NCBI GenBank assembly: GCA_015227615.1
Contig: JAALGZ010000025.1
Location: 124,001-188,000, forward strand
Source of the DNA: Labyrinthula sp. Ha
Taxonomy: Eukaryota; Sar; Bigyra; Labyrinthulida; Labyrinthulaceae
Reading direction: 5' to 3'
Length of the DNA stretch: 64,000 nucleotides
Shown here: one piece after another, positions 37,988-48,189 of the stretch
Numbering within the stretch: position 1 is the stretch's first letter
Layout of the letters: the number at the start of each line of letters is the position of its first letter
Translations under genes and position numbers: made by a program
The notes under the pieces: model-generated
Told to the model about the DNA's origin: nothing
What the model saw: the letters and a program-made list of their open reading frames with translations, nothing else
Database searches by the model: none

Positions 37988-37992
37988 GGGTT
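37988..37992. repeat. target-site duplication, left copy
   Basis: GGGTT directly left of the left LTR; the same five bases flank the right LTR at 43057-43061. Confidence 0.9.
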
Positions 37993-38292
37993 AGTTAGAC
38001 AAGTAATTGTCCGTATCGTCTATATGTGTATGAGGATACGTATATTAAATTAAATAAACTGAAAGAGCTTGAAAAGAGCTTTAAAATGATATAAGTAACG
38101 TTTTCTAACTCCCAGTAGTTGTTGAGATATTAAGGTTTTACGATCTGTTGTTTCCGGTGCTTATGTATTAGTAAGAATGTATTATGTAAAGTTGCACCAA
38201 TTGTGCAGTAATGTAATATTGTATTATAACTATGTAAAGTGTAAACAGTCAGTATGGAGAGAGTCGTACACTCGACTGCTTAGTGTCTGACT
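37993..38292 (-). repeat. 3' LTR of the copia element
   Basis: 300 bp, identical by eye to 42757-43056. The ends are a short imperfect inverted repeat (AGTTAGACA and TGTCTGACT) rather than the common TG..CA. Confidence 0.95.
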
Positions 38293-38305
38293 CCATGCGG
38301 TCTTT

Positions 38306-41300
38306 TTAGATCTTCAAATGCTGCCACTTCATCCTTGAATGAGTCATGTTCCAAAGTTTTTCAAACTCAGCTCTTGGATTCTGTTTCGTTTGAAGATCAG
38401 CAATGTTGAATTCGCGTTTGATGAAAATCACCTTTAGTTTTCCTGAACGAATGAGTCCTTTTAAGAAATGAATTGCAACACTCATGTGTTTTTGCTCTGG
38501 AGAAACTGTCTTTTCTAAGGTTTTAGTTGAACTAAGTGAATCTGTAAAAATCACTGAAGGTAGCTTGACTTTGCAATCTAAATCCATGCACAATCCGTAG
38601 ATTCCTTGCAAATGTTTTGCTGTTTTGTAAATTTCAATCAGCTCAGCTCCAGCAGCAGAGGTAGCAACTGTCCTTTGTCTTGAACTTCTGCCAGTAATGA
38701 GCGATTGACCAAAGTAAATGAAGTTACCACTAACACTTTTTCTGTTAAGTGAGTTAGAGGCCCATTCAGCATCACAAAAGGCAAGAAGTGTAATTTCACC
38801 ATTTGATTGATCTGAGTAAAAAATTCGTTTTTGATGTTTCGTTCTACTAATGTAACCTAATGTGTTGAGAATTGACTTTACTGCAAAACTTGTCACGTGT
38901 TCAGAAAGTTGACTAAGCGCATGTAACGCGTAGAGTAAATCAAATCTTGTAAGTCGTAAGTAAATTAAAGATCCAAGCAATTCTCTGTACGGAAATTTAA
39001 TGCTTTTAGCATTGGAATTGTTTTTAACAGCCTCAGCGAAAGTAGAAGGTAATGGTGTAAATTTGTCTTTAGTCTTGAAATCCTTGAAGTTTTCTAAAAT
39101 TTTCTCAATGTGTTTGGTTTGGTCAATTTGGTAGTCTCCATTGGGTTTTCTTTCAATGTTAACTCCTAAGAAGTCTGTTTTCTGATCTAGTGATCCTAAT
39201 GTAATTTTGTAAGTTTTCCCAAACTGTTTTGAGAAGTTTGCAATTTCTTGTTTTGTACCGAGCATCAGTACATCATCAACGTAAAGTAAAGTAATTAAAT
39301 CTTTCTTGTAGAAGACACACTCGTCAAAGATCGCTTGTTTGAGTCCAAGTTTTTGAATTGTAGCAGAAACATTGTCAAACCAAAGCTTGGGACTTTCCTT
39401 CAGACCGTAAAGTGCTTTCTCAATCTTCATTACTTTAGTCTTGTCATGTTTCAGTTCATGTCCATCAGGGATTTCACAGTAGAGTGTAGTGCCAGCAGGT
39501 AGATCCGCGTACAAGAATGCGGTACTAACATCTAAAGTGTTAAAATGGAACTGTCTTCGAGCTGCAACTGCTAGTGCAACTGCAAGACTGTTGTAGTCTA
39601 AGGTAGGAGAACTGCGGTAAGGTGTAATTTTGAATTTCTGAGATCTTCCATTGTAAACACATCTTGCTTTGAAACTACCATTGCGTTTTTGTTTCACAAG
39701 CATCGTGCATTTTCCAACGTAAGCATTTTCAGGAAGTTCAGAGCGATTAATCACTTTGAGAACCTTTCGTTCTTCCAAAGCTTTGAGCTCTTTTTCGACC
39801 GCTTTCTTGTAAGATGCTTCGTCTGGGTGACCTCTTGTGTCACGGTAAATGGAAGGTTTCTGATCAATTCTAGACTGAATGATCTTCTTCCGTAGCTTTT
39901 CTTTCTGACCTTTTGTTTTAGGCTTGATGATGTGTGTTGTTTCTTCAGTTGTGTTCAACGTGAAAGCTGACATCCGATTTAGGTCGAATTTCGTTGCATT
40001 TCTCCCAGATCGCGTTGTGACTGGTAGACGAGCATTGCTGTTTTCGCTCGTTTGAGGTGTTTCAGGGTTTGTTACTTCGGCAGATGGGGTTGGATCATGT
40101 GCATCTTGATCCTGATCGAGTTGAACATCTGCTGAAGGGGGATTTTCATCGAAATTATCATCATGCTCAAAATCATGATTTTCTTGTTGATTTGCCTTCT
40201 GGCCATAACGTACATAGTGTATACCAAAATCTGGACTGAAATCATCGTCATCATCAGATTCAAAATCGTCCTCAGAAATTGGGTCATTTTCAGTTTTGTC
40301 AACAATTTTGATGTCACCAAATGAGAAAGTTGGTGGATTTTGATCGATTTGATCATGTGTTCTTGATTCTTGGAACCAAACATCGGTTAGTTGAGGGTAA
40401 ATGATTTTTCCAGTACTAAGTTTGTAGATGATTGCTGTGTTGAAGCTTGAATGTTCCTGTAGTCCAAGAAAGAGACCAGTGTCTGTTCTTTCTTGAAATT
40501 TGTTTGTCTTCGTTCCAGAAGATTTTAACGTAAAACAACAGCAACCAAAGGTTCTAAGTGAAGAAAGGTTTGGTTCTTGCCCAGTTTCTAGTTTGTAAGG
40601 TGACTCACCAAGTGTTTTGTGATGCACTCTGTTCTTGATGTAACTTGCAAATTTGACCGCGTAGATCCAAAAGGAGTCATCAAGTTTAGACTGTAGTAGG
40701 GCGGCTGAAGCCATGACCTTTAAGATGCCAATCGTTCGTTCAGCAACTCCATTGAAAGTGTCATGTCGATCTCTAGGGACAAAACGTAAATGAATGCCTT
40801 TTGCGGAAATTGAGTTGACAAAGTGTTCTGCCGTAAAACCAGATTGGCGGTCTGTAACAATCGTTTTTGGTAAAGTTTTGAGTGTAGAAAGAAGGTAGTA
40901 AAGAGCTGCAAGTAAATCTTTCGATTGAAGTGTTCTTAAAGGAGCAACTCTAATTAATTTTGTTTTCAGGTCAACTAAAATCAATGCAGCCACAACACCA
41001 TTGACTGGTTTCATCGAGTGTTTTGGCGGAATGAGTAAGTCCATTGAAAAAGCTTGACCTTTGGAATCAGGAGAGAGTTTCATCTTGTGAATTAAATTCT
41101 TCACTGGGTTGTGTTTAGCTTTTGTCTGAAGACAGACTTGGCAGCTGTTTAGTTTTTGAGAACCCTTAATGAAACCAGCATGTTTAAGTTTGTCCTCTGA
41201 GAGATGCATCAATCTACGATGCATTAGATTTGGATCAGAGGTTTGTAAGACTGATTTCCCTAGTGGAATGATTTCAATGAAGCTTTTCTTTCCAAGTAAA

Positions 41301-42748
41301 ATTATTTTTAATTTGTTTCCTGTTTCTAGTTGTACGTTTCTAGAGCGATGGTTGACTTTAACATTCTGTTGCTCTAGATCGTAGGTACACAAAATGTTGA
41401 AATTTGCACTTGGCATGTAAATTGCCTGTACTGTAAAAAACTTAGAAGGAAATTCTTTGAATGCAAATCTGGCTGTTCCAGTGCTTTCGTAGCTACCAGA
41501 ATTTTCTGTAAGGGTAAGTTTACCAGGCTTCTGATCCATGTGTGTAAAAAAATCAGCGCTTCTAAAAACGAAAACATCGCTGCATGAATCCAGCCCAGCT
41601 AAAGAGTTTGAACCTGTGGTACAAAGAGAAGTAGCGAAACTGAAAGGATTAAAATTTTCTTTTGTAGATGTTACTGCTACTGTTTTCTTTGTTGGTTTTT
41701 TCTTCATCTTGGGAAGTTGTAATGTACGTTCTGGGTTGGTTGAACACACCTTTGCAAAATGATTAGGTTTGCCACAGTAAGAACAGGTAGCACCTTTAGC
41801 AGCACATTGTTTGCCTTTGTGTGGAAAATCTTCACCGCAATTGAAACACAATGTACCTTTTGAATTAGAAGAAACAATTTTCTTTGTAAATGCAACAACT
41901 GATGTACTTGGAGCATCAAAAGAGATCAAACCTGAATTGTCATGCTGAAGTACGGCTTGTGTCACTTCACTCATGTAATCCTTTAATGGTAGATCTTTTG
42001 AATCCAAATTGTTGACAACTGTAAAAATTTTCTGATTGTTGTTTCTTCTGAAGAGAATCTTAGTTTGAAAAAGTGTAAGTAAATCAGAGTCATTTTGCAT
42101 CATCTTGATCTGATTAGCCTGTTGTACCAAAGAATCAAAGCGTTTAACGAAGTCTGTAATGGGTTCTGATTCCTCCCAACAGCTGTAAATCAAGTTTCCA
42201 AAGTTAATTCTTTTTCTGGTTTGTGTAGGTAAGAATGTAACAGCCCCGATGCGTCGCAGGATTTTGCAAAAACGATGTGGGGTTCGGATTGTTCGTAAGA
42301 AAACAACGTCTTTTTTCCAAAGAGAAATGATGTCATCTGAAAGTTCATCGTCAATTTCTTCCTCTAGAATGTAGTTAGATTTTTGAGTAAGCGGATTGTA
42401 AGATTCTAACAGCTCATCAATGATGCTGCGGTCATGAGATTTAAAGAATTTTCGTAGAGATGTTCCATTAATTTGTAATTTTAAGGCAAGCAGGTACATC
42501 TCAACACCTTGTTTCAGAAGTTCGAATTGATTTTGATCAGTTTTTGATCGTAAAAGGTTTTCCAATCTTTTTCGTCCTTTTTTGTAGAATTCTTCGTTAA
42601 TTGCTTCATTTGTAATTTCTAGCTTCGCAAGTGTTGTAGTTGAAGCAGGAAAGTTTTGTAAATGAGTTTCCCCTTGGGTCAAGTTGGAGTTTTCACTCCG
42701 TGCTGTTCGTTCTTCCACGGGATCACTCTGATTTTCGTTTACTTCCAT
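38306..42748 (-). CDS. copia Gag-Pol polyprotein
   Basis: About 1,480 residues in one frame from the ATG at 42748, eight bases inside the 5' LTR, to a TAA 13 bases before the 3' LTR. Parts in order: Gag helical region; zinc-knuckle region (CSYCGKPNHFAKVC); protease-type segment; integrase with the HRRLMHL and CQVCLQTK zinc-binding region and the catalytic core ending near FNGVAERT; reverse transcriptase (LDVSTAFLYADLP, LYGLKESPKLW, LLYVDDVLML); RNase H (FCDAEWAS, IFTDSLSS). Single-frame gag-pol is usual for many copia elements. Non-ATG frames upstream of 42748 lie in the LTR and are ignored. Confidence 0.95.
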   Translation of the reverse strand: MEVNENQSDPVEERTARSENSNLTQGETHLQNFPASTTTLAKLEITNEAINEEFYKKGRKRLENLLRSKTDQNQFELLKQGVEMYLLALKLQINGTSLRKFFKSHDRSIIDELLESYNPLTQKSNYILEEEIDDELSDDIISLWKKDVVFLRTIRTPHRFCKILRRIGAVTFLPTQTRKRINFGNLIYSCWEESEPITDFVKRFDSLVQQANQIKMMQNDSDLLTLFQTKILFRRNNNQKIFTVVNNLDSKDLPLKDYMSEVTQAVLQHDNSGLISFDAPSTSVVAFTKKIVSSNSKGTLCFNCGEDFPHKGKQCAAKGATCSYCGKPNHFAKVCSTNPERTLQLPKMKKKPTKKTVAVTSTKENFNPFSFATSLCTTGSNSLAGLDSCSDVFVFRSADFFTHMDQKPGKLTLTENSGSYESTGTARFAFKEFPSKFFTVQAIYMPSANFNILCTYDLEQQNVKVNHRSRNVQLETGNKLKIILLGKKSFIEIIPLGKSVLQTSDPNLMHRRLMHLSEDKLKHAGFIKGSQKLNSCQVCLQTKAKHNPVKNLIHKMKLSPDSKGQAFSMDLLIPPKHSMKPVNGVVAALILVDLKTKLIRVAPLRTLQSKDLLAALYYLLSTLKTLPKTIVTDRQSGFTAEHFVNSISAKGIHLRFVPRDRHDTFNGVAERTIGILKVMASAALLQSKLDDSFWIYAVKFASYIKNRVHHKTLGESPYKLETGQEPNLSSLRTFGCCCFTLKSSGTKTNKFQERTDTGLFLGLQEHSSFNTAIIYKLSTGKIIYPQLTDVWFQESRTHDQIDQNPPTFSFGDIKIVDKTENDPISEDDFESDDDDDFSPDFGIHYVRYGQKANQQENHDFEHDDNFDENPPSADVQLDQDQDAHDPTPSAEVTNPETPQTSENSNARLPVTTRSGRNATKFDLNRMSAFTLNTTEETTHIIKPKTKGQKEKLRKKIIQSRIDQKPSIYRDTRGHPDEASYKKAVEKELKALEERKVLKVINRSELPENAYVGKCTMLVKQKRNGSFKARCVYNGRSQKFKITPYRSSPTLDYNSLAVALAVAARRQFHFNTLDVSTAFLYADLPAGTTLYCEIPDGHELKHDKTKVMKIEKALYGLKESPKLWFDNVSATIQKLGLKQAIFDECVFYKKDLITLLYVDDVLMLGTKQEIANFSKQFGKTYKITLGSLDQKTDFLGVNIERKPNGDYQIDQTKHIEKILENFKDFKTKDKFTPLPSTFAEAVKNNSNAKSIKFPYRELLGSLIYLRLTRFDLLYALHALSQLSEHVTSFAVKSILNTLGYISRTKHQKRIFYSDQSNGEITLLAFCDAEWASNSLNRKSVSGNFIYFGQSLITGRSSRQRTVATSAAGAELIEIYKTAKHLQGIYGLCMDLDCKVKLPSVIFTDSLSSTKTLEKTVSPEQKHMSVAIHFLKGLIRSGKLKVIFIKREFNIADLQTKQNPRAEFEKLWNMTHSRMKWQHLKI

Positions 42749-42756
42749 CGCAACCA

Positions 42757-43056
42757 AGTTAGACAAGTAATTGTCCGTATCGTCTATATGTGTATGAGGA
42801 TACGTATATTAAATTAAATAAACTGAAAGAGCTTGAAAAGAGCTTTAAAATGATATAAGTAACGTTTTCTAACTCCCAGTAGTTGTTGAGATATTAAGGT
42901 TTTACGATCTGTTGTTTCCGGTGCTTATGTATTAGTAAGAATGTATTATGTAAAGTTGCACCAATTGTGCAGTAATGTAATATTGTATTATAACTATGTA
43001 AAGTGTAAACAGTCAGTATGGAGAGAGTCGTACACTCGACTGCTTAGTGTCTGACT
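42757..43056 (-). repeat. 5' LTR of the copia element
   Basis: 300 bp, identical by eye to the left LTR. The first bases inside the element read TGGTTGCG, a plausible tRNA primer-binding site that overlaps the start of gag. Confidence 0.95.
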
Positions 43057-43061
43057 GGGTT
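43057..43061. repeat. target-site duplication, right copy
   Basis: GGGTT, matching 37988-37992. Confidence 0.9.
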
Positions 43062-43854
43062 CGGGAACGAGTTTGCACAAATTAATATTCTTGGCACTAA
43101 GAGCGTAAAAAGTACTGAAATAATAAACCAATTAGATAAGTTAACAGATACCACAGAAAAACAGAGAACATTTTATGTAAGTTGTACCTTATCGGAAGGC
43201 CTTTTCAATAACACAGTGCTAGATGCTGTTATTCTGCTGCCGAGAAATTTTCCTAATATACAACATTATTTCTTTCACCAAATACCAAATCACAAATGTT
43301 TTTTAATCTTAATAAAAAAATTGAGAGAGAATCCTTTTTGGCCATCTGTTGATGTTAAGTTTACAAAATTAAATAGAAAAAGTATTGACTTATTTTCAGG
43401 ATTTCGACGAATTACTTTTAAACCAGATGGATTTGAACTTTCAGAAATTTATAGCACAAAAAAAGAAAATAAAACCACCTCTCTCATAATAAACTCAGCA
43501 GATATCAATCCAGTTTTAAGTCGTTTTTTCAAAATCGCTTGTTTTTCAGATCTAATTCATTTTGGCAACGTAACACTTTCATTAGAAGAAGAATTAATGC
43601 ATACGGTTTGTTCTTTTTTTCTAAATTCTACAACTAAAGAGTTTTTTATGACGCTTAAGTCGTTTCGAATTCTTTATAGAGCATTTCATCCAGCTGTACT
43701 TTATGGGAGTGTAAAAGTTTTGTACACAGCAAAATCGTTATCACAAGTGTATTTTGATTTGCAAGCACTTAAGTTACGTAAATCTGATATATATTGTTTG
43801 ACATCTCTAGTTCGTTCAACATTAAAAAAAGATATATTTATTAAATTAGAGTAG

Positions 43855-44691
43855 AAAGCACATAAAGATAGCAGTGTAAGTCAGAGTTTGTATAATGAAG
43901 TATACGCTCTGTTTTTTTTGGTATAGTACAGGAAAAGTAGGTTTTTCTTTAGTACAGAAAAGATAACAAAATAGCATTATTTATTTTGCATCGGTAGAAT
44001 ATAGTTTTCTATTTGGAAAACTCGTATTGAAATAAGTTTAGAATTATTAGGGCAAATGACATTTTTTTCTTTCCATGGTGAAAAAAAAAGTCTTTTGTTT
44101 CACTGTTATGTTTAGTGCTCAAATTAAAAAAAATAAGAAAATTTGTATTTAAAGTATCCCAAAATTAAATTGCAGCGCATTATTAACTTAACTGGCTAAA
44201 TAGTCTTGCCCTGGGTGTTGGATCTATTACTGGTGAAGTAGTTTTCTAGTGAAGCGATTTGTTGTTGAATGAATTTCCTTTCCCAACACTATATAGGTTC
44301 GAATATGCTAAGTTTATAGAGCACAAGCCCTTTTAAAATATTGATTTGGATTATTGAGGTATATATGGTGGTCATTTTAGAGCTTTAAAAACTATTCAGC
44401 GAAGCTTGCTAATTATTTAATTCTTTTAAGTAGACTTTGCTTACTGAAATAAATTACTTCATGGTGTAACCTTTTACTAAACTATGTATTATGTGAACTA
44501 AAATTCTATAACCTCATATCATATTAAGGGTCCAAGAATAACTTCTATCATGAAACTCTCACTTTTCTCGTCTTTGCTTTCTTGCAATATTTCCGTAGTA
44601 ATGCAGTATCGTGTTTTGACAAGTTGGATACAAAACTCTTTTGAAACAGTATGACATTACCCTACAATCAAAACTCCATTTTCACCATAAA
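43855..44691. other. intergenic region upstream of BMS1
   Basis: About 0.8 kb, AT-rich, no supported gene. Presumably carries the BMS1 promoter. Confidence 0.5.
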
Positions 44692-47600
44692 ATGGATAAA
44701 GAACAGAGCAATAAATCGCACCACAAGACAAAAGTAGGTTCAAAGGCGAACAAAAGAAATGCAAAACATAAAAAGAATCGGGACCCAAATCAGCAGAACT
44801 TCAAAGCGTTTACAGTTGCCAATGTCAGGCGGCGACAACGAGACACCCAGCATCTTGTAGATAAATCTCATAGACGGCATGTAGCTCCAGTGTTTAACCC
44901 TGAGGGAAAAAGCCTTCTTACACCACCTCCTATCTGTGTAGCTTTTCATGGTCCAAAAGGAGTTGGAAAATCCTTGGCTATGAAATGTCTTGTGAAAAAA
45001 TGGACCCGACAAAGTGTTTCCATTAAGGAGAAGAGTGCTCCAATAACAGTTGTAACTGGAAAAAATAAGAGGTTAACACTTTTAGAATGTCCATCAGGAG
45101 ATTTAGATGCTTCTATAGATATTGCAAAAGTAGCAGATTTAGTTTTGATATTTATTAATGCAGAAAAAGGTTTTGAAATGGAAACTTTTGAGATGTTGAA
45201 TATTCTTCAAGTTCACGGAATGACAAAAGTTTTGGCTGTTTTGACGCATCTAGATAAATTAAAATCTTTGAAAGCAGTTAGAGAAACTAAAAAGAAATTG
45301 AAAGATCGGTTTTGGGAAGAAACATTTGCAGGAAATAAAATGTTTTATTTGTCAAAGTTAAAATATGGAAAATACTTGAAAAATGAAGTTGCAAATTTAG
45401 GTCGATTTATAACATTAGCTAAATTTCGTCCTTTGACCTGGAGAATTAACCATTCATATTTAGTAGTCGATAGATTTGAACTAAACAAAAGCTATTCAAA
45501 AGCAACAAATTCAGATAAAAAAGAACTTGTTGTTTTTGGATATTTAAGGGGAACAAGTTTACGACAAAATGAAAACCTTCATCTTCTTGGTTTTGATGAG
45601 AGCAATGCAGTTGGATATAAACCAGATGTTCTTGAAGTTTTAGAAGATCCTTGTCCTTTACCTATGCGACTTGATTCTAGATTTGATGGACAGGAAGAGA
45701 AAATTACAAAGGGCAGGTTAAAAGATAAAGAAAAGTTAATTTACGCGCCTATGGCAAATATAGGTTCTGTAATGTATGATAAAGATGCTGTTTATATAAA
45801 TTTACCTGATAAACGCAGACAATTTACTAAGAAAAGTGAAGTTTTGGCAGATGATGTGGGATCTGAAACCGAAGAGGAATCAGAGGAAGAAAGTAGCTCT
45901 GATGAAGAAATTGCCGAGGGTGTCCAGCTTGTTAGAAATTTACAAGAGTTTGATGCGGATGTGGAAAAGAAGCAAGAGCTTAGGTTAATTGAAGGGGGAG
46001 AAGTTGTTGCTGATGCGGTTGATGAACAAGAAAATCGAGATTTAAGTGAAGAGAGCGAAGATGGGGAGGTTGGTTTAGTAGGAGTTGTAGGAAAAAAAGC
46101 CCTTGAAATGTACAAGCAGCGTGTTGGACGAAAAATTAATATAATGGAAGAGATTTATGGGTCTAGATTTGGATTAGAGGAAAAGCGGGTTGAAGAGGAA
46201 GAAGAAAGTGATGAAGATGATGATCAAGGGTTCTTTCAAATAAAAAATGGTTCTGATGAGGTTGTTGATGAGAAGAAAGGAGATATAGGTGTTGAATCAG
46301 GTTTGGTTGATTCCACCGTGGTGATTTACACTGAGAAAAATTTTACGAGGATGAGGGATTGGGCTGATAAAGATGTTTGTGAGTTGATTAGGGATCGGTT
46401 TGTAACTGGGAGTTGGAATTCAAAGTTTGCAGAGGAAGAGTTTGGTGAGTTTGAAGACTTAGAAGAAAAAGAAGAAGAGCTTGAAGGTTCTCAAAAATCA
46501 GATACTGAGGAAGAAGAAGAGGAAGAGTTGAATGATGTGCGAAATGTAAATGAATCTGTTGAAGAAAGTAGGAAAAGATTAGCAGAAGCTAAATCCAAAA
46601 AGAAAGCTCTGTTTAATTTAGAATATGATCAAGGAAGAGATATGGGAGAGTCTCTGGCGGACAAAAACGACTCTGAAACAAAGTTAACATCTGGAAAGGA
46701 AGAAGTTGATTTTGATGATGAATTTTTGAAAAGGGAGAATGAAAAAAAAGAAGTTCAACAGAGCTTAAACAAGACTGAGTTTGCTGATGTAGATCCTTTA
46801 AATCGACAGGAAATGGAAGGAATTAAACCTGGTTCATATTTGCGAATATGCTTTGATTTTAAAACTCTGAAGATTGACTATCCAATTGTTGATAAAGCAT
46901 TGGGTTCGTTAAAGCGACCACTTATTCTAGGAGGTTTAAATCTAGGTGAACAAGGTCTAACCTATGTTCATTGTAGAATCAGAAGACATAGATGGTGGAC
47001 AAGACCTGGAAAAGGAAAGAATGAAGTTGTTCCAGCAATTTTAAAATCAAATGATCCTTTAGTATTTTCTTTTGGTTGGAGAAGGTTTCAAAGTCTTCCT
47101 ATTTATTACATGTATGACAAATTTCAATCTACATCAGAACTTGCTTCAAAGAGAAGATTTTTAAAATATACACCAGAACATATGCACTGTCAAGCAGTTT
47201 TTTACGGCCCAAAAACTATGTTAAATACTCCAATATTGTGTTACCAGCCTAAAGGTAATGTCCAGAGTGGACAATTTAGAATATGTGCAACTGGAATATC
47301 GATCCAATTAGATAATCATAAAGGAAGTGGAGCACAAGTTTTAAAGAAATTAAAGCTTATTGGAGAACCATATGATATAAAGAAAAATTCATGTTTTATT
47401 AAGAGCATGTTTACATCAGAACTTGAAGCTGCAAAATTTACAGGTGCACGTTTACAAACTGTGTCTGGAATTAGAGGAGTTGTCAAAAAAGCAGTAGGAA
47501 AAGATGGAAGTTTTCGAGCTACTTTTGAGCATAAATTGCGAGTTAGTGATTTAGTATTTTGTAAAACTTGGACAAAAGTTGCACCCGAAAAATTTTACAA

Positions 47601-48189
47601 TCCTATCAGAGATATAATTTATCAAAGTATTGAAGAGAGATCAAAGTTTTTAATGAAAACTGTTGGAGATTTAAGACAGGAGAAAAACTTAGAAATCAAG
47701 CATAATCCAGATTCTTTCTATAAACACGATGAAGAAGAGGAAGAGCATAAAAATAAATTGTCAAAATTATCTCTTGCTCGACAGAAAGAAGTGTTTCAAA
47801 AGGAAAATGATGAAATCAATAAATATTCAGTTCCAAAAAGTTTGGCTAAAAGACTTCCATTCAATTCTAAAATCAAAGCTCCAAAGTTTGTTCAAAATAA
47901 GAAACAAGTTAAAGAAAACTGGAATTCTAATTTAGCAGGAGAACAAAAAGTTGAACTTATGTCTTCTGAAGAAAAAAAAGTTTATGACTTGATGGAAAAA
48001 TTAAGAGTTGTTCAAAAAGAAAAGAGTAGAAAAAGACAAGAGAGTAAAGTTGCATCGATGGCCAAGAAGCGGAAACTAAGAGAAAAATATGAAGAAAGAT
48101 TTATTCAAAAGAAAAAAGATGAAAAGAAAAAGAAGTTTCGAGCTATTAGTCAAGCGGAAAAATACAAACAAAATAAATTGTCACATTAG
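44692..48189 (+). CDS. BMS1: ribosome biogenesis GTPase BMS1
   Basis: BMS1 is the GTPase of the small-subunit processome: in the nucleolus it binds Rcl1 and U3 snoRNP and drives early 18S rRNA cleavages. 1,165 residues, single exon; the frame is open further upstream but the first ATG-started Met is MDKEQSNKSHH, followed by the usual very basic N-terminus. P-loop GPKGVGKS is at 87-94; the G4 motif THLDK follows (LAVLTHLDKLKS). The AARP2CN domain covers PLTWRINHSYLVVDRFELNK. Long Glu/Asp-rich segments (about 390-640) form the usual acidic linker. The C-terminal RIBIOP_C/DUF663 region is strong (GSYLRICFDF, RHRWWTRP, FSFGWRRFQSLPIYY, GIRGVVKKAVG, FRATFEHKLRVSDLVF, FYNPI), with a Lys-rich tail. 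Length matches the family (about 1,180-1,280). The stop overlaps that of BDP1 by 4 nt. Confidence 0.97.
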   Translation: MDKEQSNKSHHKTKVGSKANKRNAKHKKNRDPNQQNFKAFTVANVRRRQRDTQHLVDKSHRRHVAPVFNPEGKSLLTPPPICVAFHGPKGVGKSLAMKCLVKKWTRQSVSIKEKSAPITVVTGKNKRLTLLECPSGDLDASIDIAKVADLVLIFINAEKGFEMETFEMLNILQVHGMTKVLAVLTHLDKLKSLKAVRETKKKLKDRFWEETFAGNKMFYLSKLKYGKYLKNEVANLGRFITLAKFRPLTWRINHSYLVVDRFELNKSYSKATNSDKKELVVFGYLRGTSLRQNENLHLLGFDESNAVGYKPDVLEVLEDPCPLPMRLDSRFDGQEEKITKGRLKDKEKLIYAPMANIGSVMYDKDAVYINLPDKRRQFTKKSEVLADDVGSETEEESEEESSSDEEIAEGVQLVRNLQEFDADVEKKQELRLIEGGEVVADAVDEQENRDLSEESEDGEVGLVGVVGKKALEMYKQRVGRKINIMEEIYGSRFGLEEKRVEEEEESDEDDDQGFFQIKNGSDEVVDEKKGDIGVESGLVDSTVVIYTEKNFTRMRDWADKDVCELIRDRFVTGSWNSKFAEEEFGEFEDLEEKEEELEGSQKSDTEEEEEEELNDVRNVNESVEESRKRLAEAKSKKKALFNLEYDQGRDMGESLADKNDSETKLTSGKEEVDFDDEFLKRENEKKEVQQSLNKTEFADVDPLNRQEMEGIKPGSYLRICFDFKTLKIDYPIVDKALGSLKRPLILGGLNLGEQGLTYVHCRIRRHRWWTRPGKGKNEVVPAILKSNDPLVFSFGWRRFQSLPIYYMYDKFQSTSELASKRRFLKYTPEHMHCQAVFYGPKTMLNTPILCYQPKGNVQSGQFRICATGISIQLDNHKGSGAQVLKKLKLIGEPYDIKKNSCFIKSMFTSELEAAKFTGARLQTVSGIRGVVKKAVGKDGSFRATFEHKLRVSDLVFCKTWTKVAPEKFYNPIRDIIYQSIEERSKFLMKTVGDLRQEKNLEIKHNPDSFYKHDEEEEEHKNKLSKLSLARQKEVFQKENDEINKYSVPKSLAKRLPFNSKIKAPKFVQNKKQVKENWNSNLAGEQKVELMSSEEKKVYDLMEKLRVVQKEKSRKRQESKVASMAKKRKLREKYEERFIQKKKDEKKKKFRAISQAEKYKQNKLSH

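Larger units (their letters stand above)
37993..43056 (-). mobile_element. Ty1/copia LTR retrotransposon, looks whole, very young
   Basis: 5,064 bp, minus-strand orientation, inserted in a host gene. Two 300-bp LTRs look identical by eye, and a 5-bp target-site duplication (GGGTT) borders the element. One long gag-pol frame fills the interior in the order Gag, zinc knuckle, protease, integrase, reverse transcriptase, RNase H, which is the copia (Pseudoviridae) order. No break is apparent. Identical LTRs point to an insertion too recent to have gathered mutations. No second copy or solo LTR was seen in the window. Confidence 0.97.
37907..43854 (+). pseudogene. host protein gene interrupted by a Ty1/copia insertion, function unknown
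   Basis: The host ORF starts with ATG at 37907 (MYLINRFKKKEEYKT) and runs 86 nt to the insertion site. After the element and its duplicated GGGTT, it continues in the same register at 43062 and ends with TAG at 43854, giving about 292 codons of host sequence. Without the insertion it would be a normal single-exon gene. I do not recognise the protein: there is a Lys-rich start, then FSGFGNEFAQINILG, a mixed alpha/beta middle (TFYVSCTLSEGLFNNTVLDA) and helical C-terminal half (SFRILYRAFHPAVLYGSVKV). A GTG at 43216 is not a credible start. Only 28 codons precede the break, so this allele is very probably null unless the element is removed by splicing. The intact site may persist on the homologous chromosome. 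Confidence 0.75.

Noticed and set aside
43216-43854. 212-codon frame taken as a separate gene.
   Set aside because: It starts at GTG and the frame extends upstream to the copia target site and beyond; it is the remainder of the interrupted host gene.
44641-44691. Upstream extension of the BMS1 frame.
   Set aside because: It begins at TTG; the first ATG (44692) opens onto the usual basic BMS1 N-terminus.
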